Source: Streptosporangium sp. NBC_01755
GTDB lineage: Bacteria; Actinomycetota; Actinomycetes; Streptosporangiales; Streptosporangiaceae
Direction: 5' to 3'
DNA length: 64,000 nucleotides
Assembly (NCBI RefSeq): GCF_035917995.1
Contig: NZ_CP109131.1
Location: 7,626,001-7,690,000 of the forward strand
The translations under genes were made by a program, and so were the position numbers. The notes beneath the pieces are model-generated. The model was given only the letters and a program-made list of their open reading frames with translations, did no database searches and was not told the origin of the DNA. Within the stretch, counting starts at the first letter, position 1, and each line of letters starts with the position of its first letter. Positions 26,290-33,962 of this stretch are shown in pieces.

Positions 26290-27468
26290 ATGCGAGAGTC
26301 AGGCACGGTGACGCCATGTAAGCGCTGCGGGACGCCGATCGAGCAGCAGCCGGGGCGAGGGCGGCCAAGGGCGTACTGCGCGCAAGGTGACTGCCAAGCG
26401 GTGGCCAAGCGCGAACGCGAGATGCGGCGGGCGACACCGGGGCTTGAGGGGGCGCTGGCCAGAGCCGAGGAATTCTACGAGCGCATGGAGAAGGGAATGA
26501 TCGCGGCGATAGCGCCGCTGGCACAGGTACTGTCCGAAGAGCTGAGCCCCGCTGGGGTGGAGGCCAAGGTGAGCGCGGTGCAGGCCGAGGCGCACACCCG
26601 GGTGGCGATCGCGCGCACCGAGCGAGAACAGGCCTTCGAGCAGGTACGGCTGGCACGCGAGGCCTCCGAGCACGCCCGGCGCGAGCGGGATGCGATGACG
26701 CGCCAGGTGGAGGAGGCCAACGCCGAACGTGACACCGCACTGGCCGACGCGGAGACCGCCAGAGAGCAGGCGCTGGCCGCCCTGCACGAGGCGGCCGTCA
26801 CCGAGCGCCAGGCCAAGCACGCCGAGCAGGAGGCCAGACGCAGAGCCGAGCAGGCCGAACGGGCCCGCGACGCCGCGGTACGGGAAATGGCCGAGCGGGT
26901 GGAGGCCGCCGAGGCCGAGACACGCGCGGCCCGGGCGCAGGCCGTACAGGATCGGCGGCAGGCCGAGCAAGCGCGCCTGGAACGAGATCGGGCGCACCAG
27001 GCGGCGGGGGAGGCCGAGGAGGCCAGGGCCCAGGCCGAGCGGGCCGCTGTGGCCGAGGCCGCCCGTGCCCAGGCGATCGAGGCCGAGCGGGATCGGGCGA
27101 TGGCGCGAGCCGACACCGAGGCCCGGGCGCGTGGCGAGGCCGCGGCCGAGACCTCTGAGGCACGCGCCCAGGCGGCCCGGGCGCAAAAACAGGCGGCCGA
27201 GTCGGAGAGGCGGACGGCGCGGCAGCTGGTCGAGACCGACAGGCGCACGACCAAGGAGATCGCCGAGGCGCGTGAGCATGCCGCGGCGCTGGTGAGTAAG
27301 GCGCAGGCCGAACGCGACGAGGCGCGAATGCAGCTCGCCATGGAGCAGATGCGGCTGTTCGACCTGCGCGAGCAGGCGCAGGTGTTGCGCGCCGAGGCCG
27401 CCCAGCTACGAGAGCGCGCGGTGACCGCGGAGTTGCGGGCCGGCCTGGACCGGCCTGGACCGGCCTGA
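26290..27468 (+). CDS. Zinc-finger-like N-terminus plus long coiled coil, KfrA-like in shape
   Basis: The 392-residue protein starts with a Cys cluster (CKRCGTPIEQQPGRGRPRAY followed by CAQGDC), followed from about residue 100 to 390 by uninterrupted Ala/Glu/Arg heptads, a long coiled coil. There are no membrane segments. The shape (small DNA-binding-like head and long coil) recalls KfrA-type plasmid proteins and nucleoid-associated proteins, but the sequence is not recognisably homologous to either. It lies next to mobile elements and upstream of a serine recombinase. Coding bias is normal. A role in partition or nucleoid organisation would be speculation. Confidence 0.65.
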   Translation: MRESGTVTPCKRCGTPIEQQPGRGRPRAYCAQGDCQAVAKREREMRRATPGLEGALARAEEFYERMEKGMIAAIAPLAQVLSEELSPAGVEAKVSAVQAEAHTRVAIARTEREQAFEQVRLAREASEHARRERDAMTRQVEEANAERDTALADAETAREQALAALHEAAVTERQAKHAEQEARRRAEQAERARDAAVREMAERVEAAEAETRAARAQAVQDRRQAEQARLERDRAHQAAGEAEEARAQAERAAVAEAARAQAIEAERDRAMARADTEARARGEAAAETSEARAQAARAQKQAAESERRTARQLVETDRRTTKEIAEAREHAAALVSKAQAERDEARMQLAMEQMRLFDLREQAQVLRAEAAQLRERAVTAELRAGLDRPGPA

Positions 27469-27852
27469 GTACGGGGTTGAGGAGTCCAGGAACAGCCGTT
27501 GGCGCTGAGAACGATCTGGCATCGTGGGTGGGCCGCCCGTAGTTTCCAGTCAACGCCCCCCATCGGCTGCCGCTGACCCGGCCCTCCGCTCCCGAACGTG
27601 TCCCCAGCCCCAAAGTAGGAATTGCGCTTGGAGCGGTTGCGCTCATGGGGTGTCGGGATTAGAAGGTTTAACGACATCCCCGCCGCGCCCGGCACCGAGC
27701 CCCGGAAAACCGGACTCCGGGTGACGAAACTCCCCTCCAAGCGGATGTTTTGGAGCTTGAATTGACGACAGGATTTCCCGACAGATAGAAGGAGGATCCG
27801 GCCTTCCCTGCCGTGCGCACGGCTTCGGGGATCGACACTCCAGGAGCGCTTG
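27469..27852. other. Gap containing the left end of the second Tn3-like unit
   Basis: No gene is seen. It holds the 37-base terminal sequence at 27581-27617 and an AT-richer leader (27650-27790) before the recombinase start. Confidence 0.5.
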
Positions 27853-28506
27853 GTGCGGATCATCTACTCCCGCGTGTCTACCGCGACCCAGTCGCTGCTG
27901 CGCCAGCGGCACATCCTGACCGAGGCCGGCCTCCTGGTGCGGACCGAGGGCGTGGCCGAGGGGTTCCGCCCCGCCGAGGGCGTGCTGTTGTTCGAGGACC
28001 CGGCGACGACCTCGAAGATCCCGGCGCTGGAGCGGCCCGCGTTCGCCAAGGTCGCTGCGACTGCGCACCCCGGCGACGTCCTGACGGTGTCGGAGCTGTT
28101 TCGGCTCTGCCGCGATCTGGTTGACATCCACGCCGTCCGCGACTGGTGCGCCGCGCGGGGCGTCGCTCTGCGCGTCCTGTCCGGGCCCCTGTCGAACTTC
28201 CACGACCTCGCGGCCAATGACGCGACCACGGCGCTACTCATCAACGTGATCACCGCGGTGGGGCAGTTCCAGCGCGACCTGCAGAACGAGCTCACCGCCG
28301 AGGGGGTCACCGCGGCTGAGGGCGAGGGGCGTTTCCGTGGCCGCCCGCCCGCGCTGGACGGCGCACGACGCGAGGCAGTGAGAGCGGCCTTCCGGGGTGA
28401 CGGCGCCTCGATCGCGGCCCTGGCGCGCGCCCGGGGCGTGAGCAGGGCCGCCGTGCGCACCGCGCTGGGCGACTTGCTACCCGACCAGCCTGGCCCGGTC
28501 GCCTGA
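27853..28506 (+). CDS. Serine recombinase (resolvase) of the Tn3-like unit
   Basis: The 217-residue protein begins MRIIYSRVST with the catalytic Ser in the resolvase/invertase position. The conserved TVSELFRLCRDLVDI and the E-helix region AVGQFQRDLQNEL follow, then a C-terminal helix-turn-helix (SIAALARARGVSRAAVRTAL). The GTG at 27853 has CAGGAG seven bases before it; a TTG at 27850 is possible. It should resolve cointegrates made by the transposase at 30344-33265. The cognate res site is probably in the gap upstream. Confidence 0.8.
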   Translation: MRIIYSRVSTATQSLLRQRHILTEAGLLVRTEGVAEGFRPAEGVLLFEDPATTSKIPALERPAFAKVAATAHPGDVLTVSELFRLCRDLVDIHAVRDWCAARGVALRVLSGPLSNFHDLAANDATTALLINVITAVGQFQRDLQNELTAEGVTAAEGEGRFRGRPPALDGARREAVRAAFRGDGASIAALARARGVSRAAVRTALGDLLPDQPGPVA

Positions 28507-28565
28507 GGATCCACCCACTCAAGCCCGCGCGTCAACCAAGATCGCTATGGCCGCTTTTCGGCCTA

Positions 28566-29033
28566 TCACGGCCGTCCTCTCTGCAGGGGCAGCGGGCGGT
28601 TCTCCACGACGCTTTTCATGATCAGGGTGGAGGTGAGGCGCTGGACGCCGGGGAGGGGCGACAGGTGGTCGTCGTAGAGCTGCTGGAAGGCGGTCTGGTC
28701 GCGGGTGATGACGCGCAGCAGGTAGTCGGGGTCGCCGAACAGGCGCTGGGCTTGCAGGACGTGGGGGATGCCGGTGACGGCGTGCTCGAAGGCGGTGAGG
28801 GTGTCGCGGTCGGCGCTGCGCATGGTGACGAAGACCAGGGCCTCGAAGGTGAGGCCGAGGGCGTGGGCGTCCAGGCGCGCGTGGTAGCCGCTGATCGCGC
28901 CGGAGGTCTCCAGGGCACGCAGGCGCCGGTGGCAGGGCGAGAGGCTGAGGCCGATGCGTTCGGCCAGGTCGGTGACGGTGAGCCGCCCGTCGGACTGGAG
29001 CTCGGCAAGGATTGCACGGTCGACATCGTCCAT
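28566..29033 (-). CDS. Lrp/AsnC-family transcriptional regulator
   Basis: The 155-residue protein has the Lrp start DDVDRAILAELQSDGRLTV, the HTH (DLAERIGLSLSPCHRRLRAL) and a RAM ligand domain with the usual FGDPDYLLRV segment. It diverges from a LysE exporter gene, the classical arrangement in which an Lrp-type regulator senses an amino acid and activates its export. The intergenic region (29034-29161) is therefore the likely operator. It is cargo of the Tn3-like unit. Confidence 0.9.
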   Translation of the reverse strand: MDDVDRAILAELQSDGRLTVTDLAERIGLSLSPCHRRLRALETSGAISGYHARLDAHALGLTFEALVFVTMRSADRDTLTAFEHAVTGIPHVLQAQRLFGDPDYLLRVITRDQTAFQQLYDDHLSPLPGVQRLTSTLIMKSVVENRPLPLQRGRP

Positions 29034-29161
29034 GAGGAAGATTCTCCCTCATATCCGTTGTGAGGAGGGAGAACTTGGAAGCCTATTTCAGGTGATTCGA
29101 CATAACCTTCTCAGCGGGGCTTCTCGTGGTGGGGTGCCCCGTGAAAAAAAGAGGGTGGATC

Positions 29162-29782
29162 ATGCCGGTGGGTGCGGTGGCCGCGTTCTGGGCGGTGTCC
29201 TTGCTGTTCGTGATCACGCCGGGGGCGGACTGGGCGTACGCGATCACTGCGGGGCTGCGTCATCGCACGGTGCTGCCAGCGGTGGGCGGGATGCTGGTAG
29301 GGCACTTGATCGCGACCGTGGTGGTGGCCGCCGGGGTGGCGGCACTGGTGGCTTCTTCGCCTCTGGTGATGACTGCGCTTACCGCAGCGGGCGCGGCCTA
29401 TCTGGTGTGGCTGGGAGCAGGCGCGCTGCGCCACCCCTCGACGCCGCGGGAAAGCGAGCAGGACCGGGCGTCCGGCTCGTGGGTCCGCCAGGCGGTCAAG
29501 GGGGCAGGTGTCAGCGGCCTCAATCCGAAGGTGTTCCTGCTGTTCCTGGCGCTACTGCCGCAGTTCACCGTCCCCGGCGCGGCCTGGCCGGTGGCGGCGC
29601 AGATCATGATGCTGGGCCTGGTGCACGTGGCCGGCTGTGGCGTGGTCTACACCGGAGTCGGCGCGGGAGCGCGCCTGGTGCTGCGTGCTCGCCCGGCCGC
29701 GGCCCTGTGGGTGACCCGCCTGTCGGGAGTCGCGATGATCGTCCTGGGCATGGTGCTGCTGGCCGAGCAGTTGGCCGCCTGA
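29162..29782 (+). CDS. LysE/RhtB-family amino-acid exporter
   Basis: The protein of about 206 residues has six predicted membrane helices, the family start AFWAVSLLFVITPGADWAYA with the conserved TPGAD, and the central SGLNPKVFLLFLALLPQF motif. It should export an amino acid or derivative across the cytoplasmic membrane. I chose the ATG at 29162, which matches the family N-terminus; an in-frame GTG at 29141 would add seven residues. It is followed after 39 bases by a thioesterase and is divergent from the Lrp-type regulator. Confidence 0.9.
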   Translation: MPVGAVAAFWAVSLLFVITPGADWAYAITAGLRHRTVLPAVGGMLVGHLIATVVVAAGVAALVASSPLVMTALTAAGAAYLVWLGAGALRHPSTPRESEQDRASGSWVRQAVKGAGVSGLNPKVFLLFLALLPQFTVPGAAWPVAAQIMMLGLVHVAGCGVVYTGVGAGARLVLRARPAAALWVTRLSGVAMIVLGMVLLAEQLAA

Positions 29783-29821
29783 CGGCCCGTCCACGGCCGA
29801 ACGAAGGAGAGTGAGTACGGG

Positions 29822-30277
29822 ATGACCGACGAGCAGACCACCCCCGAGGTGCAGGAACGCATCCGGGCCAGCTTCGAACGCCAGGGCCTGATGCGCCACC
29901 TCGGCGCACACTTGGCCCACATCGGCCCCGGCCAGGTCGTCATCACCCTGCCCGCCCGGCCCGAGGTCACCCAGCAGGACGGCTACATCCACGCCGGCGC
30001 CACCAGCGCCATCGCCGACAGCGCCGGCGGCTACGCCGCCTACACCCTCTTCCCCGACGACACCGCCGTCCTCACCGTCGAATACAAGATCAACCTCCTT
30101 GCGCCCGCGACAGGCGACCACATCGAGGCCATCGGCACCGTCCTCAAACCCGGCCGGACCCTGTCCATCTGCCAGCTGGAGGTCTTCGCCGTCGACGGCC
30201 AACAGCGCACCCTCGTGGCCGCGGGCCAGCAGACCCTCATCCGCCTACCCCAACACCCCGCACCCGAAGGACGCTGA
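29822..30277 (+). CDS. PaaI-type hotdog thioesterase
   Basis: The 151-residue protein has the PaaI/YbgC hotdog signature: QQDGYIHAGATSAIADSAGG (HxG and the acidic helix) and the strands TVEYKINLLAPATGD. Such enzymes hydrolyse small acyl-CoA or aryl-CoA thioesters in the cytoplasm. GGAGAG precedes the ATG. It is co-directional with the exporter, 39 bases away, so it may act on a derivative of the same compound. It is an unusual passenger for a Tn3-type transposon. Confidence 0.85.
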   Translation: MTDEQTTPEVQERIRASFERQGLMRHLGAHLAHIGPGQVVITLPARPEVTQQDGYIHAGATSAIADSAGGYAAYTLFPDDTAVLTVEYKINLLAPATGDHIEAIGTVLKPGRTLSICQLEVFAVDGQQRTLVAAGQQTLIRLPQHPAPEGR

Positions 30278-30343
30278 CCCCGGGCGAAGGTTCCTCAGCA
30301 CAGCCCCGCCCACCTTGGCTGCGAAGGCATCGATGAAGACGGG

Positions 30344-33265
30344 TCAGGCGGCGAGGCCCAGGTCGATGCGGTGGCCCATGTCGATGTCGATGGTGCCGTA
30401 GAGGTTGGCGTTGGACCAGAACAGCGGGGACAGGCCGCGTTTGTCGGCGTCGGTCAGTCGCTGCTGCCAGGCGGGGTCTTTGAGGACGGACTGGACAAGC
30501 AGGGTGTTGATGAACACCAGCGCGGACTGCAGCAGGTGCAGGCAGAGCATGGAGACCTCCTGATGCTCCTTATCGCTGCCCGGCAGGGTGCCAGCGCTGC
30601 CGTAGAACAGGTCGGTGTTGGCTGAGTTCCAGTTCTCCACGACCTGCAGGCCCTCGTGGATCTCCCGGCGCAGCCCCTCGGAAGCGACGTATTCGGCGAC
30701 GAACACGCTCTTGACCGCCTTGCCGAGTTCCTCGATGGCCTTGTAGGTGGGGTGCTTGGGGCCGCCGCGGGTGAAGCGGCGCAGCACCTGCTCAGCCTCG
30801 GCCGTGCCCAACCGCAGCGCGGTGGCGTACTTGACCATCTGATCGTACTGCTGGGCGATGATCTCCCAGTCGATCGGCTTGTCCGCCACCATGCCCTCCA
30901 AACAGGCCGGGACCTGGTCATCGGCGTCCGCCTTCACCAGCTTCTGGTGGGCGATCCTCTTGATCCGCGGCAGCAGCTTGAACCCCAGCAAGTGCGAGAA
31001 CGCGAATCCCACCAGGGACTGGCCATGACTGTCTGTGTACTGGCGGTCGATGGTGGCGTCGGTGCAGTGCCGCAGCACGCCCTCCATCATCGCGGCGACC
31101 TCGGAGGCGTTGCAGGAGCGAAGCTGGGAGTAGACGCACACCGACTTGCGGTCCACGTGCCAGTAGATCATCACGCCGTGGCCGCCGTACCGGGCGTGGT
31201 ACTCGGTCATCAGGTTCGATGACCACGACCCGAACTTCTTCGAATCCGAGGCGCACGCGGTCCCGTTGCCCCACCACAGCGGGTCCCGCATCTTCAGGGT
31301 GGCGTTGACCAGGGTCGCGATCGCCGCGCGGAGGTTGTCGCGGTTGACGAACAGGTGCCGCGTCGCCCGCAGGGCCGCTTCGGTCTCGCCGTGGCGGCCG
31401 CCGTCGGCGACTCGTTTGATCCCTACGTTCGTGCCGAGCGCGTACAAGACCAGCAGCAGCCGTTTGCGGATCACCTCCCGCGGAGTCGCCTCCCTCGTGG
31501 CGGCCGTGGTGAAGGCGTCGGTGAAGTCAGTGACGAAGTCGGACTCCTTCAGGAAGTCCAGCAGGTCGATGATCCCCCAGCGGGCGGCGACCTCGGTGTG
31601 CAGCGCCCGCAGGTTCTCCGGGACCTTCAGTTTGCCCAGGTCGGGGATGTGCCAGCGCGGCTCGCCGCGGTGGGTCTTCACCTTCGTGCCGCCGGCCTTG
31701 TTCCTGCTGACCGCCCGGCCGCACACCGCCATCGAGGCGCGCATCGCCTCCTTCAGCGTGGCGATGAACACGCTGCTGTCCATAGGCTGGCGCAGATTCT
31801 CGTAGTGGACGTCCCGGTTGTCCTCGAAATCGGTCGGCAGGTCTTCCTCGGGGTTGCGCCAGCGGCGGGCGCCGGCGACGTAGATCTCGCGGCGGCGCAG
31901 CGCGTCCTTCAGCGACACGATCACGCACAGCTCGTAGGAGGCCCGCTCGATGATGCCGTCGGCGTCGACGACCGCTTCCAACCAGCCGTCCGGTACTACC
32001 CCTTGGATGGGGACGTTCTCCGTTGCGTCGTAGTGGCGGGTGGTGTTGGGGATGTCGGCGTAGCGCTGCAGCAGGTCCAGGGCATCCATCACCGGCCGGT
32101 AGGCGGTGTTGTTGCACTTGAACTCGATCGCGGCCAGCAGCTTGGGCAGCATCCGCCGGTAGTAGGAGGTGTAGGAACTGGTCAGAACTGTCCGTACCCG
32201 CGCCCGGTAAGCGCGCTGGTCGGCCTTGGCCTCGGCCACCAGTGCCTGCAGCGTCGCCTCCCCACCCGCAACGGCCGGGAACACCACCTGACGGACCGTG
32301 CCCTCCGGGGCCCGCAACGACGCCTCGGCGATGGAGAACAGCTTCTCGGTCTTGCGGTGCACCTTCTTGGCCTCGGCCTCGATCGCCCGCTCGACCTTCC
32401 GCTCCGCCCGAGTGTTGATCTTCGAGACCAGGCCGATGAACAGATCGACCAGCGCATCGGTGATCTCCGTCGTCCGCGACCACGCCAATGCGGCCACCAG
32501 CGTCAGGCGGATCGGCGGCTGGTTCGTGGCGAAGTCCGACGGATGCGAGGCCATCGCCCGCGCCCGCCAGGAGGCCACCAGCCGATCCGAATACCCGCCG
32601 AACAGATCCACTGCCAGCCCCAGAGCCTTGGCCCGCCGGAGCTTGACGATCTCCTCCAGTAGCGTCTCCAGGCCCAGCCGTCCGGGGTCGGACTTCAGCT
32701 CCAGCAGGAACCCGTCCTCGCCCGTGGCCAGCTCCCACAGCGACCGCGCCGAGTCCGCCGACAGCCCGTTCAGCACATGCTGGCAGAACTCCCGCTCGAA
32801 CCGCGCCCGGCCCGCTCCTGCGATCCGGTCCACCCGGCCCGGCGGCTCGATCTTCAACGTCCGGCAGCGAGCCAGCAGCGCCGCCCGCAGGCCCTCGTCG
32901 GTGAACACCATCGGGCAGATCTTGTCCGCCAGCCACTCGGCCAGCACGTCCTCATCCGCCCGGGTCGACTCCCGGAACCCCAGCGCCTGACGCACCTGCG
33001 CCCGGTGATACTCGATCGTCGACCCCGACCACCGGTACTCCGCGAACAGCGCTGGATCGACCTTCACCTGCCCCGCCATGTAGTCGACCGCGGCCTTCGG
33101 GACCTCGCCTCCGTGCCGGGGGAACCGGCCCTCCTGCTCGAAGAACTTCAGCAAGAGGCTGAAGCCCAGACGCGTCGCCCCCGTCTTGTTCCCCACCAGC
33201 CCCCAGTCACCGTCCAGCAGCGTCCACGCCGCGATCAGCTCCTCCGGCTCCCACTCCCGACGCAC
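30344..33265 (-). CDS. tnpA: Tn3-family transposase TnpA, intact
   Basis: The uninterrupted 973-residue protein has a DUF4158-type N-terminus (EWEPEELIAAWTLLDGDWGL and NKTGATRLGFSLLLKFFEQE) and the DDE core: ACASDSKKFGSWSSNLMTEY (first Asp), ATIDRQYTDSHGQSLVGFAF (second Asp) and a C-terminal SAGTLPGSDKEHQEVSMLCL / LVQSVLKDPAWQQRL region. The tail FWSNANLYGTIDIDMGHRID is typical. It should be functional and could also mobilise related elements nearby. The C-terminus points into the transposon and the start lies 122 bases from the terminal repeat, the usual Tn3 geometry. Confidence 0.95.
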   Translation of the reverse strand: MRREWEPEELIAAWTLLDGDWGLVGNKTGATRLGFSLLLKFFEQEGRFPRHGGEVPKAAVDYMAGQVKVDPALFAEYRWSGSTIEYHRAQVRQALGFRESTRADEDVLAEWLADKICPMVFTDEGLRAALLARCRTLKIEPPGRVDRIAGAGRARFEREFCQHVLNGLSADSARSLWELATGEDGFLLELKSDPGRLGLETLLEEIVKLRRAKALGLAVDLFGGYSDRLVASWRARAMASHPSDFATNQPPIRLTLVAALAWSRTTEITDALVDLFIGLVSKINTRAERKVERAIEAEAKKVHRKTEKLFSIAEASLRAPEGTVRQVVFPAVAGGEATLQALVAEAKADQRAYRARVRTVLTSSYTSYYRRMLPKLLAAIEFKCNNTAYRPVMDALDLLQRYADIPNTTRHYDATENVPIQGVVPDGWLEAVVDADGIIERASYELCVIVSLKDALRRREIYVAGARRWRNPEEDLPTDFEDNRDVHYENLRQPMDSSVFIATLKEAMRASMAVCGRAVSRNKAGGTKVKTHRGEPRWHIPDLGKLKVPENLRALHTEVAARWGIIDLLDFLKESDFVTDFTDAFTTAATREATPREVIRKRLLLVLYALGTNVGIKRVADGGRHGETEAALRATRHLFVNRDNLRAAIATLVNATLKMRDPLWWGNGTACASDSKKFGSWSSNLMTEYHARYGGHGVMIYWHVDRKSVCVYSQLRSCNASEVAAMMEGVLRHCTDATIDRQYTDSHGQSLVGFAFSHLLGFKLLPRIKRIAHQKLVKADADDQVPACLEGMVADKPIDWEIIAQQYDQMVKYATALRLGTAEAEQVLRRFTRGGPKHPTYKAIEELGKAVKSVFVAEYVASEGLRREIHEGLQVVENWNSANTDLFYGSAGTLPGSDKEHQEVSMLCLHLLQSALVFINTLLVQSVLKDPAWQQRLTDADKRGLSPLFWSNANLYGTIDIDMGHRIDLGLAA

Positions 33266-33423
33266 CCGAACCCACCCTCCACCCGACCGTCTCCGACACG
33301 AATACGATCAAGCAGAAACCCCGACCAACCAGCCCCATTCACCCACCCGCAACGACTACGAACCGTAATCGTTATCACTCACTTAGCTACTTTGGGGCTG
33401 GGGGCAGCTTCGGGAGCGGAGGG

Positions 33424-33658
33424 CCATGACGCAGCCCAGCACGTCGGAGTAGACGTAGCATTCGGGCCGCTCGGCCAGGATGCCGAAGGACTTGGACACC
33501 ACGCTGTTTTGCCGGTAGGCGCGGCCCAGCAGCTGCCGGTCACCGTGGGGGTCGGGGTGGTACTTGACGTAGCCGAGGTAGTGGCTGGCCGGGTGGATAT
33601 CACCGATGACCTTGAAGACCACGCTGTGCTGGTCCATCAGGTAGTCGCGATCACGCAC
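33424..33658 (-). pseudogene. Nucleotidyltransferase-like protein, N-terminal fragment
   Basis: From a GTG at 33658 the protein reads MRDRDYLMDQHSVVF, then GYVKYHPDPHGDR, RQNSVVSKSFGIL and CYVYSDVLGCVMA, a pattern I know from small actinobacterial nucleotidyltransferase-like proteins. After about 80 residues the frame runs into the end of the Tn3-like unit (33424) and then stops. The catalytic half is lost. No continuation is found beyond the other end of the transposon at 27580. Confidence 0.55.
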
Positions 33659-33695
33659 CAGCGGCAGCGGGCCACCGAGCGGGTTCTCCAGCGGG

Positions 33696-33962
33696 TTATC
33701 GAGGTGTGGTGGCGGCGCCGGCAGTGAACTCGGCCAGGGTGGGGAAGGCGGCGGTGTCGATCGTGGTGCAGTCCTCATAGTGCTCCAGTCCCATCTGGAA
33801 AAGGGCGCGGCGGTAGTGCCATTTGAGGTGCTTGTCACGGCGCTGCGGGTCGGCGGGCCGCATCAGGGCCAGGAAGAACAGGCATTTGACCAGCAGGAAG
33901 TCGGGCAGGTAACCGCTCAGCGGCCGACCGTACGCCTCCAGGGCGGCTGAGCCTGGATCCAC
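33696..33962 (-). pseudogene. Unrecognised gene fragment cut by IS1380
   Basis: An 88-codon open stretch (…YLPDFLLVKCLFFLALMRP, KHLKWHYRRALFQMGLEHYE) ends 38 bases before the nucleotidyltransferase-like start. Its upstream part falls inside the IS1380 end (33950-33965), so the gene is 5'-truncated. It was probably the partner of the downstream fragment. I do not recognise the family. Confidence 0.45.

Larger units (their letters stand above)
27581..33424. mobile_element. Tn3-like transposon with amino-acid-export cargo
   Basis: A 37-base sequence at 27581-27617 (GCCCTCCGCTCCCGAA... to ...CAGCCCCAAAGTA) recurs inverted at 33388-33424 with three mismatches. Between the two copies lie a serine recombinase, an Lrp-type regulator, a LysE exporter, a thioesterase and an intact Tn3 transposase, a full transposon layout. 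The right end cuts a nucleotidyltransferase-like gene. The five flanking bases (ACCCG and CATGA) do not match, so one side may have been rearranged after insertion, or the true outer ends may differ slightly. Confidence 0.7.

Noticed and set aside
27581-27617. The 37-bp sequence as a promoter or attB site
   Set aside because: An inverted copy next to a Tn3 transposase and truncation of a gene at its outer edge fit a transposon end better.
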